Positions 15,303 through 23,741 of a DNA stretch of 63,844 bases are shown here, in pieces; positions within the stretch are counted from its first letter, which is position 1; each line of letters begins with the position of its first letter. The stretch is from Corynebacterium sp. (GTDB taxonomy: Bacteria > Actinomycetota > Actinomycetes > Mycobacteriales > Mycobacteriaceae). Made by a program: the position numbers and the translations under genes. The stretch spans positions 1-63,844 of the forward strand of contig NZ_JALAGY010000084.1 in NCBI RefSeq assembly GCF_022712195.1, given 5' to 3'. The notes below the pieces were generated by a model that made no database searches, was not told where the DNA came from, and saw only the letters and a program-made list of their open reading frames with translations.

Positions 15303-16499
15303 TCAGACCTCGAATTCCGGGAGATCCCGGCCGACGTACTGTTCGGCCAGGTAGCGTCGTCCCGCCTCGGAGGACAGGACGGAGGACAGTTCCGCGAGAC
15401 GGCGACGGGACTCGAAGGTCGTCGCCTCAGGTGCCTGGTGCAGCATCGACGACATCCACCAGGAGAAGTGCTGTGCCCGCCAGATGCGGGGCAGGACGAT
15501 GCGGGAGTAGTCGGCGAGCAGTTCGGGACGTCCCCGCAGTGCCCGTACCAGTGCCGGTGCGAGAACGGCGGCGTCAGCGACGGCCAGGTTCATTCCCTTG
15601 GCCCCGGTCGGCGGGACGGTGTGTGCGGCGTCGCCGGCCAGGAACAGCCGTCCGCGCTGCATCGGTTCGGTGACCGCGGAACGGAACCGGAGGACCGCCT
15701 TGTCGAAGATCTGGCCTTCCGCCACCTGCAGGTCGGGCGAGTCGGCCCGGGTGTGCAGTGCCTCCCAGATCCGGTCGTCCGACCAGTCCCCCACCGTGTC
15801 GGAGGGGTCGCACTGCAGGTAGTAGCGCTGCACGGTCTCCGAGCGGGTGGAGATCAGCGCGAAGCCCTCCGGATGGGTGGCGTAGATCAGTTCCTTCTGC
15901 GTCTTCGGTGCGTTCACCAGCACCCCGAACCAGGCGTAGGGGTACTCGTGACGGTGACGTCCGGCACCACCCGGGTCCACGGTCCCCCGGTGGGGCGACC
16001 GGGACCCGTCCGCGGCGACGACGTAGTCGGCCCGGATCCGGCCCGGGCGCCCGGCGGAGTCGGTGTAGTCGATCACCGCGGGCCCACCGGTGCCGGTGTC
16101 GGTGCCGCTGACGGCGTCGACGGTGGTGTCGAACAGCACGGTGCCGCCGTCGGCGAGCCTGCGGGCCACCAGGTCGATGAGGTACTCGTGCTGGGGGTAC
16201 ACCGCCACGGTGTGGCCGGTGAGCCCGGTCAGGTCGATTCTGGTGCGCTCACCCTGCACCGAGATCTCGATGCCCTCGTCGATGTCGGCCTCGCGCTCCA
16301 TGCGCTCACCGACACCGGTCCGTCGCATCAGGTCCAGCGTGCCCTGTTCCAGGATGCCGGCCCGCACCGTGGTCTCCACGTCCTCACGGGAACGGGACTC
16401 GATCACCACGGACTCCACGCCGTGCCGGTGGAGCAGGTGCGACAGGGTCAGCCCGGCCGGCCCCGCACCGATGACGGCGACGGGAACGTACTCGCTCAT
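15303..16499 (-). CDS. pobA: 4-hydroxybenzoate 3-monooxygenase
   Basis: 398 aa flavoprotein hydroxylase making protocatechuate from 4-hydroxybenzoate with O2 and NAD(P)H. FAD motifs are VIGAGPAGLTLSHLL at the N-terminus, VVAADGSRSPHR (DG motif, about residue 160) and LFLAGDAAHTVPPTGAKG (GD motif, about 282). RAGILEQGTLDLMRRTGVGERM is typical of PobA. Length matches the family (about 394). Start ATG overlaps the pcaC stop as ATGA. Confidence 0.93.
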   Translation of the reverse strand: MSEYVPVAVIGAGPAGLTLSHLLHRHGVESVVIESRSREDVETTVRAGILEQGTLDLMRRTGVGERMEREADIDEGIEISVQGERTRIDLTGLTGHTVAVYPQHEYLIDLVARRLADGGTVLFDTTVDAVSGTDTGTGGPAVIDYTDSAGRPGRIRADYVVAADGSRSPHRGTVDPGGAGRHRHEYPYAWFGVLVNAPKTQKELIYATHPEGFALISTRSETVQRYYLQCDPSDTVGDWSDDRIWEALHTRADSPDLQVAEGQIFDKAVLRFRSAVTEPMQRGRLFLAGDAAHTVPPTGAKGMNLAVADAAVLAPALVRALRGRPELLADYSRIVLPRIWRAQHFSWWMSSMLHQAPEATTFESRRRLAELSSVLSSEAGRRYLAEQYVGRDLPEFEV

Positions 16500-16897
16500 G
16501 ACAGGTCCTGGACGGCGGCGTTCAGCAGGGCGAACCCGTGGTTGGAGTTCGGGACGCCGGCGTAGACGGCGGTGTGCAGCAGCACCTCGCCGATGGTGTC
16601 GGCGTCGACCCCTGCACGCAGGGCGGCCCGGATGTGCATGTCGAGCTCACCGTCGTTGCCCACGCCGGTGAGCACCGCGATGGTCAGCAGGCGGCGCTGC
16701 GTGTGGCTGAGACCAGGGCGCTCCCAGACGTCCCCCCAGGCGGTGCGGGTGATGAAGTCCTGGAACTTCTCCGTGACGGGCGTCTTCTTCTCGATGGAGC
16801 GGTCGACGTGCTCGTCGCCGAGGACGGCGCGGCGGTTGCGCATCCCGCGCTCGTGGGCGGCGGCGCGACCGGCGGAGTAGGCGTCGGAGTCAGTCAT
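16496..16897 (-). CDS. pcaC: 4-carboxymuconolactone decarboxylase
   Basis: 133 aa, CMD/AhpD-fold enzyme converting 4-carboxymuconolactone to 3-oxoadipate enol-lactone. Visible family segments are WGDVWERPGLSHTQRRL, ELDMHIRAALRAGV and HTAVYAGVPNSNHGF. Size is that of stand-alone PcaC. Overlaps both neighbours by 4 nt (ATGA) in the pcaB-pcaC-pobA chain. Confidence 0.93.
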   Translation of the reverse strand: MTDSDAYSAGRAAAHERGMRNRRAVLGDEHVDRSIEKKTPVTEKFQDFITRTAWGDVWERPGLSHTQRRLLTIAVLTGVGNDGELDMHIRAALRAGVDADTIGEVLLHTAVYAGVPNSNHGFALLNAAVQDLS

Positions 16898-18234
16898 GAG
16901 GGGTCCTTTCGGGTGTTCAGGTCGTCCAGTACGGCGTCGACGATGTCGGCGGCGTGTCCGGTGTGGTCGCCCGGGTCCGTGCTGAAGCCGTGGTCGCGGC
17001 GTGCCTGTTCCGTCAGCTCACCGAGGGTGCCGTCGGCGACCGCCCGGTCGACCTCGGCGCGCGGGACGTGGCGTCCCAGCGCCTCGGCGAGCACCGCACC
17101 GTCGGTGAGCGCCAGGTTGCGCCGCATCGCCGCGGTGTCCACGGTGATGCCGTCGATGCTTGCCCTGGTCCGGTTCACCGCACCCGCGGTGGCCGCGGCG
17201 AGGTCACGGACGGTCTGCCATTCGGCGTGCCAGGCCCCGGTCGCCCGCTGCATCCGCTGGTCCATGGCGTCGAGCATCGTCGCCGCCAGGGCGGGGGTCC
17301 GACGGGCGTAGCCGTCGGCGGCGATGGCGGCGGCCGGGTTGGCCTTGTGCGGCATCGCCGAGGAGCCGCCCGGTGCGGACTCCCGCAACTCCCCGACCTC
17401 GGTGGCGGAGAAGACGATGACGTCACCGGCGATCTTGCGGACCGCGCCCGCCAACGCCGCCAGTGCGGTGGCGACCTCGACGAGGGGCAGCCGGTCGGTG
17501 TGCCAGACCAGCGGGGTGGCGGCGAGACCGAGACGCTTCGCCAGTGCGGCGTGCACGTCCAGGCCCGACGGCGCGGTGGACGCCAGGTTGCCGGCGGCAC
17601 CGGCGTACTGGACGGGCAGCGCGTCGAGGACGTCGCGCAGCCGGTTCGCGGCGGCCGCGGTCTGCCGGAGCCACCCCGCGACGATGACGCCGAAGGTGGT
17701 GGGGACGGCCTGTTGGCCCAGGGTACGGCCGATGACCGGTGTCGTACGGTGTTCCCGGGCCAGGTCCCTCAGGTCGCCGGTCAACGACCCGGCGGTCGCG
17801 AGTATCGCGTCGCCTGCGTCGCGGAGGCACAGCACCAGCGCCGTGTCGATGATGTCCTGGCTCGTCGCCCCCCGGTGCACCGCGGCGACGCCGAGACCGG
17901 CCCCGGTCGCCGCGTCCTTGAGGCGACGGGCGAGGGGGATGGCGGGATTGCCACCGGCGACCGACGCCTCGGCGAGGTCCACCAGGGCGGCGCCGTCCAG
18001 ACTCGTCGCACCGATGAGCTCGGCGGTGGCGTCCGCGGTCCCCCGGTCCACCAGGCCGGCGTCTCCGACCGCCAGGGCGAGGGCCGCCTCGACATCGACC
18101 ATGCGGCCGATGAACGCTGCGTCCGAGAGGGCCGCCGCAGCCGTGGTGTCCCCGGAGGCGATGTCGCCGTAGAGGGTTCGTGCCAGTGCCCCTGCCAGGG
18201 GGCGTCCGTGATCGTCGCTCACGTCAGACCGCAC
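16894..18234 (-). CDS. pcaB: 3-carboxy-cis,cis-muconate cycloisomerase
   Basis: 446 aa, fumarase/aspartase superfamily. The signature loop is GGSSAMPHKANPAAAI (about 268-283), with the catalytic Ser region; RGATSQDIIDTALVL supplies the His/Thr region equivalent. The likely start is GTG at 18234, one base from the pcaG stop; a second GTG at 18222 is also possible. Third gene of the operon. Confidence 0.92.
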   Translation of the reverse strand: MRSDVSDDHGRPLAGALARTLYGDIASGDTTAAAALSDAAFIGRMVDVEAALALAVGDAGLVDRGTADATAELIGATSLDGAALVDLAEASVAGGNPAIPLARRLKDAATGAGLGVAAVHRGATSQDIIDTALVLCLRDAGDAILATAGSLTGDLRDLAREHRTTPVIGRTLGQQAVPTTFGVIVAGWLRQTAAAANRLRDVLDALPVQYAGAAGNLASTAPSGLDVHAALAKRLGLAATPLVWHTDRLPLVEVATALAALAGAVRKIAGDVIVFSATEVGELRESAPGGSSAMPHKANPAAAIAADGYARRTPALAATMLDAMDQRMQRATGAWHAEWQTVRDLAAATAGAVNRTRASIDGITVDTAAMRRNLALTDGAVLAEALGRHVPRAEVDRAVADGTLGELTEQARRDHGFSTDPGDHTGHAADIVDAVLDDLNTRKDPS

Positions 18235-18235
18235 G

Positions 18236-18907
18236 TCAGACCCGGAAGAACGGGGTTTCGGCGGAGGCGTCCTCGTGCTGGAGGACGATGTCCATGCGGT
18301 AGGAGTTCTCCCCCTCCTGCGTCAGCACCAGGAGGTCGCGGCGGTTCTCCGGGACCACGGCCAGCACCGGGTCGTCTGCGCGGTCCTGGTCCGGGAAGTA
18401 GGCGCGGGTGTAGAGACGCTCCAGGATGCCACGGGCGAAGACACCGACCTTGAGGTGGGGAGCCTCCTCCGCGCTGTCCCCGACGGCCACGGGCGTGGCG
18501 CCGGGACGGCGGGTGCGGAAGGTCACCTCACCGGTGTCGTCGACGAAGCCACGGCCGATACCGGCACCGAGCAACGGGTTCCAGCCCTTCAGCGAGCCCT
18601 CGTCCGACCGCTCGTCGTACGGAGAGGGGAAGATGCCGTCGCCGTCAGCCTGCCAGAGTTCGATCATGGCGTCCTTCACGCGGTGGCCGGCACCGTCGGT
18701 GACCGAGAAAGTCACCTCGACGACATCCCCCTCGGCGAACGAGGCGGACTCCTCGTCGACGAGGTTCTCGGCGCCGGGCGTGGTCAGGCCGATGTGGACG
18801 TAGGGGCCCACCGTCTGGGACGGCATGATGCCCTGCGGCGCCTCGTCCTGGTCCCGGATGTCGGACACGGGATAGCGGTAGGGGCCCTTCGGGTCACTGT
18901 CGATCAT
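18236..18907 (-). CDS. pcaG: Protocatechuate 3,4-dioxygenase alpha subunit
   Basis: 223 aa, intradiol dioxygenase fold. SQTVGPYVHIGL at the N-terminus, IELWQADGDGIFPSPYDER in the centre and HLKVGVFARGILERLYTRAYFPD near the C-terminal third are typical of PcaG. The alpha chain lacks the full set of iron ligands found in PcaH and forms the heteromer with it. 31 nt after pcaH. Confidence 0.93.
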   Translation of the reverse strand: MIDSDPKGPYRYPVSDIRDQDEAPQGIMPSQTVGPYVHIGLTTPGAENLVDEESASFAEGDVVEVTFSVTDGAGHRVKDAMIELWQADGDGIFPSPYDERSDEGSLKGWNPLLGAGIGRGFVDDTGEVTFRTRRPGATPVAVGDSAEEAPHLKVGVFARGILERLYTRAYFPDQDRADDPVLAVVPENRRDLLVLTQEGENSYRMDIVLQHEDASAETPFFRV

Positions 18908-18938
18908 CTGTCTACTCCTGTCGGGAAAGTGCGGGGGT

Positions 18939-19631
18939 CTACTCGAAGTGGGTGGCGTCGCGGCCGCGGAGCACGATGTCGAACTTGTAGCCCAGGGCGA
19001 AGTTCTCCCGCGTCTCGTCGTAGTCGAAGACGGCGATCATGCGCTCACGGGCGCCCTCGGGCACGGAGTTGTAGATCGGGTCCTGGAAGAACATCGGGTC
19101 ACCGGGGAAGTACATCTGGGTGACCAGACGCTCGGCGAACTGCCGGCCGAACAGCGAGAAGTGGATGTGCGCGGGGCGCCAGGCGTTGGTGTGGTTGCCC
19201 CACGGGTAGCAGCCGGGCTGCACCGTGTAGAAGCTGTAGACACCGTTCCTGTCGGTCAGCGTCCGGGCCACACCGTTGAAGTGCGGGTCCAGCGGTGCCG
19301 GCCAGGAGTCGTTCTTGTGGCGGTAGCGGCCGGCCGAGTTGGCCTGCCACGCCTCGACGAGGGTGTCGGGCACCGGCCTGCCGTCGGCGTCGAGGACCCG
19401 GCCGTGCACGAAGATGCGCTGGCCGATGGCCTCGCCGCCGTTGGCCTGGGTCATGTCGTTGTCCTCGGCGCCGATCGCACCGTCACCGAAGACCGGTCCG
19501 GTGGTCTCCCCGAGCCGCTCGGGCACCATCAGCAGGTCGTTGTTCGGGTTACGGAGCACGGTCGTCCTGTATTCCGGGAAGTGCAACGGTGCGAAGCTTC
19601 CGTCGACGGCGACGTTACTGATGGGAACCAT
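18939..19631 (-). CDS. pcaH: Protocatechuate 3,4-dioxygenase beta subunit
   Basis: 230 aa from ATG 19631, chosen because AGAAGGGG precedes it and the size equals that of C. glutamicum PcaH; an in-frame start 48 nt upstream lacks these. It cleaves protocatechuate between C3 and C4 using Fe(III). Ligand segments are the Tyr of SAGRYRHKND, the Tyr/His region YPWGNHTNAWRPAHIHFSLF, and LVTQMYFPGDP. First gene of the pcaHGBC-pobA-pcaK operon. Confidence 0.94.
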   Translation of the reverse strand: MVPISNVAVDGSFAPLHFPEYRTTVLRNPNNDLLMVPERLGETTGPVFGDGAIGAEDNDMTQANGGEAIGQRIFVHGRVLDADGRPVPDTLVEAWQANSAGRYRHKNDSWPAPLDPHFNGVARTLTDRNGVYSFYTVQPGCYPWGNHTNAWRPAHIHFSLFGRQFAERLVTQMYFPGDPMFFQDPIYNSVPEGARERMIAVFDYDETRENFALGYKFDIVLRGRDATHFE

Positions 19632-19709
19632 GGGCGTGACCCCTTCTGCGGGATTTCGGGAACGTGATGTGGGTCTCACGGTAGTAGGCCGTGCGCCACG
19701 CGCAAACCC

Positions 19710-19724
19710 GTTCGCATCACGAAC
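19710..19724. promoter_or_regulatory. Candidate IclR-type (PcaR) operator upstream of pcaH
   Basis: GTTCG-CATCA-CGAAC, a perfect 5-5-5 inverted repeat, about 80 bp before the pcaH start. It has the layout of Acinetobacter PcaU/PcaR sites (GTTCGATAATCGCAC), which are bound by IclR-family regulators. The IclR gene at 2118 is a possible binder. Confidence 0.55.
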
Positions 19725-19883
19725 TGGTTTTCCTTGATGACATGTCTCTGTGCTGCAGCTTTCGTGCCTCCCCGAGAACCTCGGGGGTCACCCAGGGGGG
19801 TGGTTAAGGGTAGGTGGAAACACGTAGATACAGCAGTACCTCCGCCGTCGCTCCCCACCCGGCGCACAGAAGTACAGGACATG
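19725..19883. other. Rest of the pcaH-clpP2 intergenic region
   Basis: Together with the operator and the clpP2 terminator this forms a 331-bp gap (19632-19962). No gene or RNA gene was recognised. It should hold the minus-strand pca promoter. The GGTGGTTAAGGGTAGGTGG stretch near 19800 is purine-rich but not interpretable. Confidence 0.5.
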
Positions 19884-19938
19884 ACTGACGCCGCGGGGCC
19901 GGGACCGGACATGGTCCGGCCGGCCACGCGGCGTCAGT
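19884..19938 (-). terminator. Strong terminator hairpin after clpP2
   Basis: Arms ACTGACGCCGCG and CGCGGCGTCAGT pair perfectly, and the stem continues inwards (GGCCGG, ACCGGA) to a loop around ACAT. It lies 25 nt past the clpP2 stop and shields the pca promoter from clpP read-through. No U-tract. Confidence 0.7.
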
Positions 19939-19962
19939 GTGCCCGGGGGGCCGCTACTGCTG

Positions 19963-20652
19963 CTACTGCTGCTGCTGCGCAGACAGCTTGCGGTACTCGA
20001 AGACCTGGTCGATGATGCCGTACTCCTTGGCACCCTCGGCGGTCAGGAACTTGTCGCGGTCAGTGTCCGCACGCACCTGCTCCTCGGTGCGGTTGGTGTG
20101 GCGGGCCAGCGTGGTCTCCATGAGACGACGCATACGCTCGATCTCCTCCGCCTGGATCTGCAGGTCCGAGACCTGCCCCTGCGTCCCCTGCGTGGCGGGC
20201 TGGTGGATCAGCACGCGCGAGTTCGGCAGAGCCGCCCGCTTGCCCTTCGTGCCGGCCGCCAGCAGCACGGCAGCGGCCGACGCCGCCTGACCGAGGCAGA
20301 CCGTCACGATGTCGGGACGGACGTACTGCATCGTGTCGTAGATCGCCATCAACGCGGTGAAGGAACCGCCCGGGGAGTTGATGTACATGGTGATGTCCCG
20401 GTCGGGGTCGAGCCCCTCGAGCACCAGGAGCTGGGCCATGATGTCGTTCGCCGAGGCGTCGTCGACCTGGGTCCCCAGGAAGATGATGCGCTCCTCGAAG
20501 AGCTTGTTGTACGGGTTGGACTCCTTGGCACCCCACGAGGAGTGCTCGACGAACGAGGGCAGGATGTACCGCGAGGTGGGCATCTGCGCGCCCGACACCT
20601 GGCCGGTGAGTTCGCTGGCGTGGGTGAAACCGTTCATGTTGCTGCTTTCCAT
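19963..20652 (-). CDS. clpP2: ATP-dependent Clp protease proteolytic subunit ClpP2
   Basis: 229 aa serine protease subunit. The catalytic triad is Ser in GQAASAAAVLL, His in LIHQPATQG and Asp in [22 protein letters not shown] lines the substrate groove. Starts 6 nt after clpP1, so the two are co-transcribed; actinobacterial ClpP1 and ClpP2 form a mixed two-ring tetradecamer. The C-terminus is QQQQ and the stop codon is embedded in a CAG-type trinucleotide tract. An internal ATG (MNGF) is a possible alternative start. Confidence 0.95.
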   Translation of the reverse strand: MESSNMNGFTHASELTGQVSGAQMPTSRYILPSFVEHSSWGAKESNPYNKLFEERIIFLGTQVDDASANDIMAQLLVLEGLDPDRDITMYINSPGGSFTALMAIYDTMQYVRPDIVTVCLGQAASAAAVLLAAGTKGKRAALPNSRVLIHQPATQGTQGQVSDLQIQAEEIERMRRLMETTLARHTNRTEEQVRADTDRDKFLTAEGAKEYGIIDQVFEYRKLSAQQQQ

Positions 20653-20658
20653 CTCTGC

Positions 20659-21276
20659 TTACTGCTCCTTCGCCGAGCTGATCACGTGGTCGACGAAGCC
20701 GTACTCGAGCGCCTGGTGGGCGGTGAACCAGCGGTCGCGGTCGGAGTCCTTCTGGATCTGCTCCAGGGTCTGACCGGTGTGCTCGGCGATGAGCTCCGCC
20801 ATCTCACGCTTGGTCTGTGCGAACTGCTCCGCCTGGATGGCGATGTCGGCGGCGGTACCACCGACACCGGCCGACGGCTGGTGCATCATAATGCGCGCAT
20901 GCGGCAGGGCGTAACGCTTGCCCTTCGCACCTGCCGACAGCAGGAACTGGCCCATCGAGGCAGCCAGGCCCATGCCGTAGGTCGCGACGTCGCAGGGCGC
21001 GAACTGCATGGTGTCGAAAATCGCCATACCGGCGGTCACCGAACCGCCCGGCGAGTTGATGTACAGCGAAATGTCCCTCTCGGGATCCTCCGCACTGAGC
21101 AGCAGGATCTGTGCGCAGAGCTTGTTGGCGATCTCATCGTCGACCTGGGTGCCCAGGAAGATGATGCGCTCGCGCAACAGTCGCTCGAACACCGAGTCGT
21201 TGAGGTTCATCCCCGCGGTGGAGGCCATCTGCGCATGGCGCAGTGCCTGACCGGCAGACATGTCATTAGTGCTCAC
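20659..21276 (-). CDS. clpP1: ATP-dependent Clp protease proteolytic subunit ClpP1
   Basis: 205 aa. Triad segments are [11 protein letters not shown] (Ser), [11 protein letters not shown] (His) and KDSDRDRWF (Asp), with [13 protein letters not shown] in the groove. Start GTG 21276 has GAGGAG 5 nt upstream; a following in-frame ATG (residue 6) is the alternative. Upstream of clpP2 in the same unit and downstream of tig, from which it is separated by a hairpin. Confidence 0.95.
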   Translation of the reverse strand: MSTNDMSAGQALRHAQMASTAGMNLNDSVFERLLRERIIFLGTQVDDEIANKLCAQILLLSAEDPERDISLYINSPGGSVTAGMAIFDTMQFAPCDVATYGMGLAASMGQFLLSAGAKGKRYALPHARIMMHQPSAGVGGTAADIAIQAEQFAQTKREMAELIAEHTGQTLEQIQKDSDRDRWFTAHQALEYGFVDHVISSAKEQ

Positions 21277-21400
21277 TTAAGCTCCTCGCTCACATTCACG
21301 TGTTGGACTGTGCACCAGACTAGTCAACGCGCAGCGTCGACGCCCCTCCCCGGGGCCGTGTTCGCTGTCAGCGCACGGTGGCTCCCGCCGGAACCGACGA

Positions 21401-21442
21401 CGCCGCCGCAGCACCGGGAAGGCTCCCGGTGCCGCGGCGGCG
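21401..21442 (-). terminator. Terminator hairpin after tig
   Basis: Nineteen-base arms (21401-21419 and 21424-21442) pair with one mismatch around a 4-nt loop. It lies 32 nt past the tig stop and upstream of clpP1, so clpP1 probably has its own promoter. Confidence 0.65.
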
Positions 21443-21473
21443 GACAGGCTGAACGGGTCTGGCGGGGCCGGAC

Positions 21474-22865
21474 CTAGTTCTCGGTCTTCTCCTCGTCGGA
21501 GGATCCGGCCGCGTCGGTGCCCTCGGCACCTTCCGCACCCTCGGCCTCCTCGCCGAAGAAGTCCTTCGGGTCGATGGAGTTGCCCTTGTCGTCGGTCACC
21601 GTGACCTTGCAGATGTTGATGGCCAGGGCCTTGCCGCGGCGCACATCGGCGAAGAGGTTGGCGATCTGGCCGGACTGCTGCAGCTGCATCACGAACTGGT
21701 TCGGGTCCATGCCGTAGCGCTGCGCGGTGAACAGGATGTGGTCGGTGAGCTCCTGCTGGGAGACCTCCGGCTTCTCGATGTCCGCCAGGGCGTCCAGGAA
21801 CAGCTGGGTACGCACGGAGTCCTCGGCACCCTCGCGGGCGTCCTCCTCGAACTTCTCGCGGGTGATGTCCTGCGCGGCGAGCATCTGCTCGAAGACCGCC
21901 TCGTCACCACCGAACTGGCTGACCAGCTGCTGGACCTGGCCGTCGACCTGCTCCTTGACGACGGACTCCGGCAGGGCGACCTCGGTCTTCTCCAGCGCGG
22001 CGGCCAGGACCTTGTCGCGGATGTCAGCGGCCTGCTGACCCTTGAGCTGCTCCTCGACCTGGGACTTCAGGGAGTCCTTCAGCTCGTCGAGGGTGTCGAA
22101 CTCGGACGCCAGCTGGGCGAAGTCGTCGTCCAGCTCCGGCAGCTCGCGCTCCTTGACGGACTTGACGGTCACGGTGGCCTGGGCCTCGCTGTCGGCGTGC
22201 TCGCCGGCGACCAGCGTGGTGGTGAACTCCTTGGACTCACCCTCGGACAGGCCGACGAGTGCGTCGTCCAGGCCCTCGACGAGGGAGGCGGTGCCGACCT
22301 CGTAGGACAGCCCCTCGGAGGACGCCTCGTCGACGGTCTCACCGTCGACCGTGGCGGTCAGGTCGATGGAGACGAAGTCGCCGTCCTGCACGGCGCGCTC
22401 CACGGCCTTCAGGGTGCCGAAACGGGCACGCAGGTTGGTCAGCTCCGACTCGACGGACTCTTCGTCGGCCTCGATGGCGTCCACCTCGACGGAGAGGTCC
22501 GCGAAGTCCGGGACGTCGATCTCGGGGCGGACGTCGACCTCGGCGGTGAAGGTGACGTGGTCGTTGTCCTCGAGCTCGGCGATGTCGATCTCGGGCTGGC
22601 CGAGAGCCTTGACGTCGTTCTCCTCGACGGCCTGGCTGTAGCGGCTCGGCAGCATCTCGTTGAGAACTTCATTGAGGATCGACCCACGACCCAGACGGGC
22701 CTCGAGGATCTTCGCCGGAACCTTGCCCTTGCGGAAGCCCGGCAGGCTGACCTGCTGGGCGAGGGACTTGTAGGCGTTGTCGAACTCAGGCTTCAGTTCC
22801 TCGAAGGGAACCTCGACGGTGAGCTTGGCGCGGGTGGCACTCAGCTGTTCAACGGAGCTCTTCAC
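21474..22865 (-). CDS. tig: Trigger factor (ribosome-bound prolyl isomerase chaperone)
   Basis: 463 aa from GTG 22865, which has AGGAG 9 nt upstream and gives the canonical N-terminus [21 protein letters not shown]; the frame is open 25 codons further without support. The ribosome-binding signature GFRKGKVP is present near residue 46. The FKBP-like domain lies in the centre (about 165-245), and the C-terminal helical arm follows. An acidic tail ([25 protein letters not shown]) ends the protein, as in corynebacterial homologues. Confidence 0.96.
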   Translation of the reverse strand: MKSSVEQLSATRAKLTVEVPFEELKPEFDNAYKSLAQQVSLPGFRKGKVPAKILEARLGRGSILNEVLNEMLPSRYSQAVEENDVKALGQPEIDIAELEDNDHVTFTAEVDVRPEIDVPDFADLSVEVDAIEADEESVESELTNLRARFGTLKAVERAVQDGDFVSIDLTATVDGETVDEASSEGLSYEVGTASLVEGLDDALVGLSEGESKEFTTTLVAGEHADSEAQATVTVKSVKERELPELDDDFAQLASEFDTLDELKDSLKSQVEEQLKGQQAADIRDKVLAAALEKTEVALPESVVKEQVDGQVQQLVSQFGGDEAVFEQMLAAQDITREKFEEDAREGAEDSVRTQLFLDALADIEKPEVSQQELTDHILFTAQRYGMDPNQFVMQLQQSGQIANLFADVRRGKALAINICKVTVTDDKGNSIDPKDFFGEEAEGAEGAEGTDAAGSSDEEKTEN

Positions 22866-23174
22866 GGATGCACACTCCTGTGTGTTCTTGGTATGTGTAC
22901 TTGCGGCCGGTGGAGCCGCGGGTTCGTCCGTCCGCGTCACCTCCGGGTCTCACTGCCCCACCTGGTGCGGCTCACCTGACGGTGATCCACAGGGCGGGCG
23001 AGAACGGCCGGAGGCTGCCACCGGTAATGGTCGATGTCGATTTTATCGTGCTACTGACGACGGCAGACATGGGGGTCGGCTCTCCGCGGACTTCATCGTT
23101 CTCGCCCACGGGACTGCCGCCCGGCAGAGCACCCGGCGGGGCGCCCAGTCTGACCGGCATCCGGTCGATACCCG
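22866..23174. other. 309-bp gap between tig and tRNA-Pro
   Basis: No gene recognised. It contains the tig leader. A minus-strand hexamer TAAAAT (23040-23045) is a good -10 candidate and would give a leader of about 170 nt; no clear -35 was seen. Confidence 0.4.
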
Positions 23175-23248
23175 TCGGGATAGCGGGATTTGAACCCACG
23201 ACCCCTCGCTCCCAAAGCGAGTGCGCTACCAAACTGCGCCATATCCCG
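23175..23248 (-). tRNA. tRNA-Pro (UGG)
   Basis: Cloverleaf on the minus strand: acceptor CGGGATA/TATCCCG, D arm GCGC...GCGC, anticodon stem CTCGC/GCGAG around loop TTTGGGA with anticodon TGG, T arm GTGGG-TTCAAAT-CCCGC (one G-G apposition), discriminator A. 74 nt. CCA is not encoded. Confidence 0.96.
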
Positions 23249-23449
23249 GCCGCAGAACCTCTGTCACCAGAAGTTCCGCTGGCGACGATGTTACGGGGTG
23301 CCGGGAAAACCGGGCAACAGCGGGTCCCGGTAACCCCAGCGCAACCGGCGGCGACACACCCCTGACCACCTCACGGAGCCCCGACGACCACCACTGCCTG
23401 CCGGTTTTCCTGCGTCCGGATCGTGGTGTATCGTCGTCCTCGCAACAAC

Positions 23450-23521
23450 GGGAGTGTCGTATAGTGGCTAATACCTCAGCCTTCCAAGCTGAAGACGCGG
23501 GTTCGATTCCCGTCACTCCCT
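23450..23521 (+). tRNA. tRNA-Gly (UCC)
   Basis: Acceptor GGGAGTG/CACTCCC, anticodon stem TCAGC/GCTGA around CTTCCAA with anticodon TCC, T arm GCGGG-TTCGATT-CCCGT (last pair G-T). 72 nt with discriminator T, and CCA encoded directly after (23522-23524). Confidence 0.95.
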
Positions 23522-23527
23522 CCACAT

Positions 23528-23558
23528 GAGAGCCCCGACCGGTCAGGTCGGGGCTCTC
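23528..23558 (+). terminator. Terminator after tRNA-Gly
   Basis: GAGAGCCCCGACC / GGTCGGGGCTCTC, perfect 13-bp stem with loop GGTCA, starting 4 nt after the encoded CCA. Confidence 0.75.
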
Positions 23559-23741
23559 GCGCATGTCCGGGCGGATGCGACGTGCACCCACTCCATAAGC
23601 AGGGACTATCGCGGCCCCCTGCCGTCGATGCCAGGTACGTCGTCCCCACGGATCACACGTAGGGTCGGCGACATCACCGATCCGCCTGGGCCTGCGTCGC
23701 CGACGAAAGTTCCCGGCACCGAGCCGCCGCAGGAGTGAACC

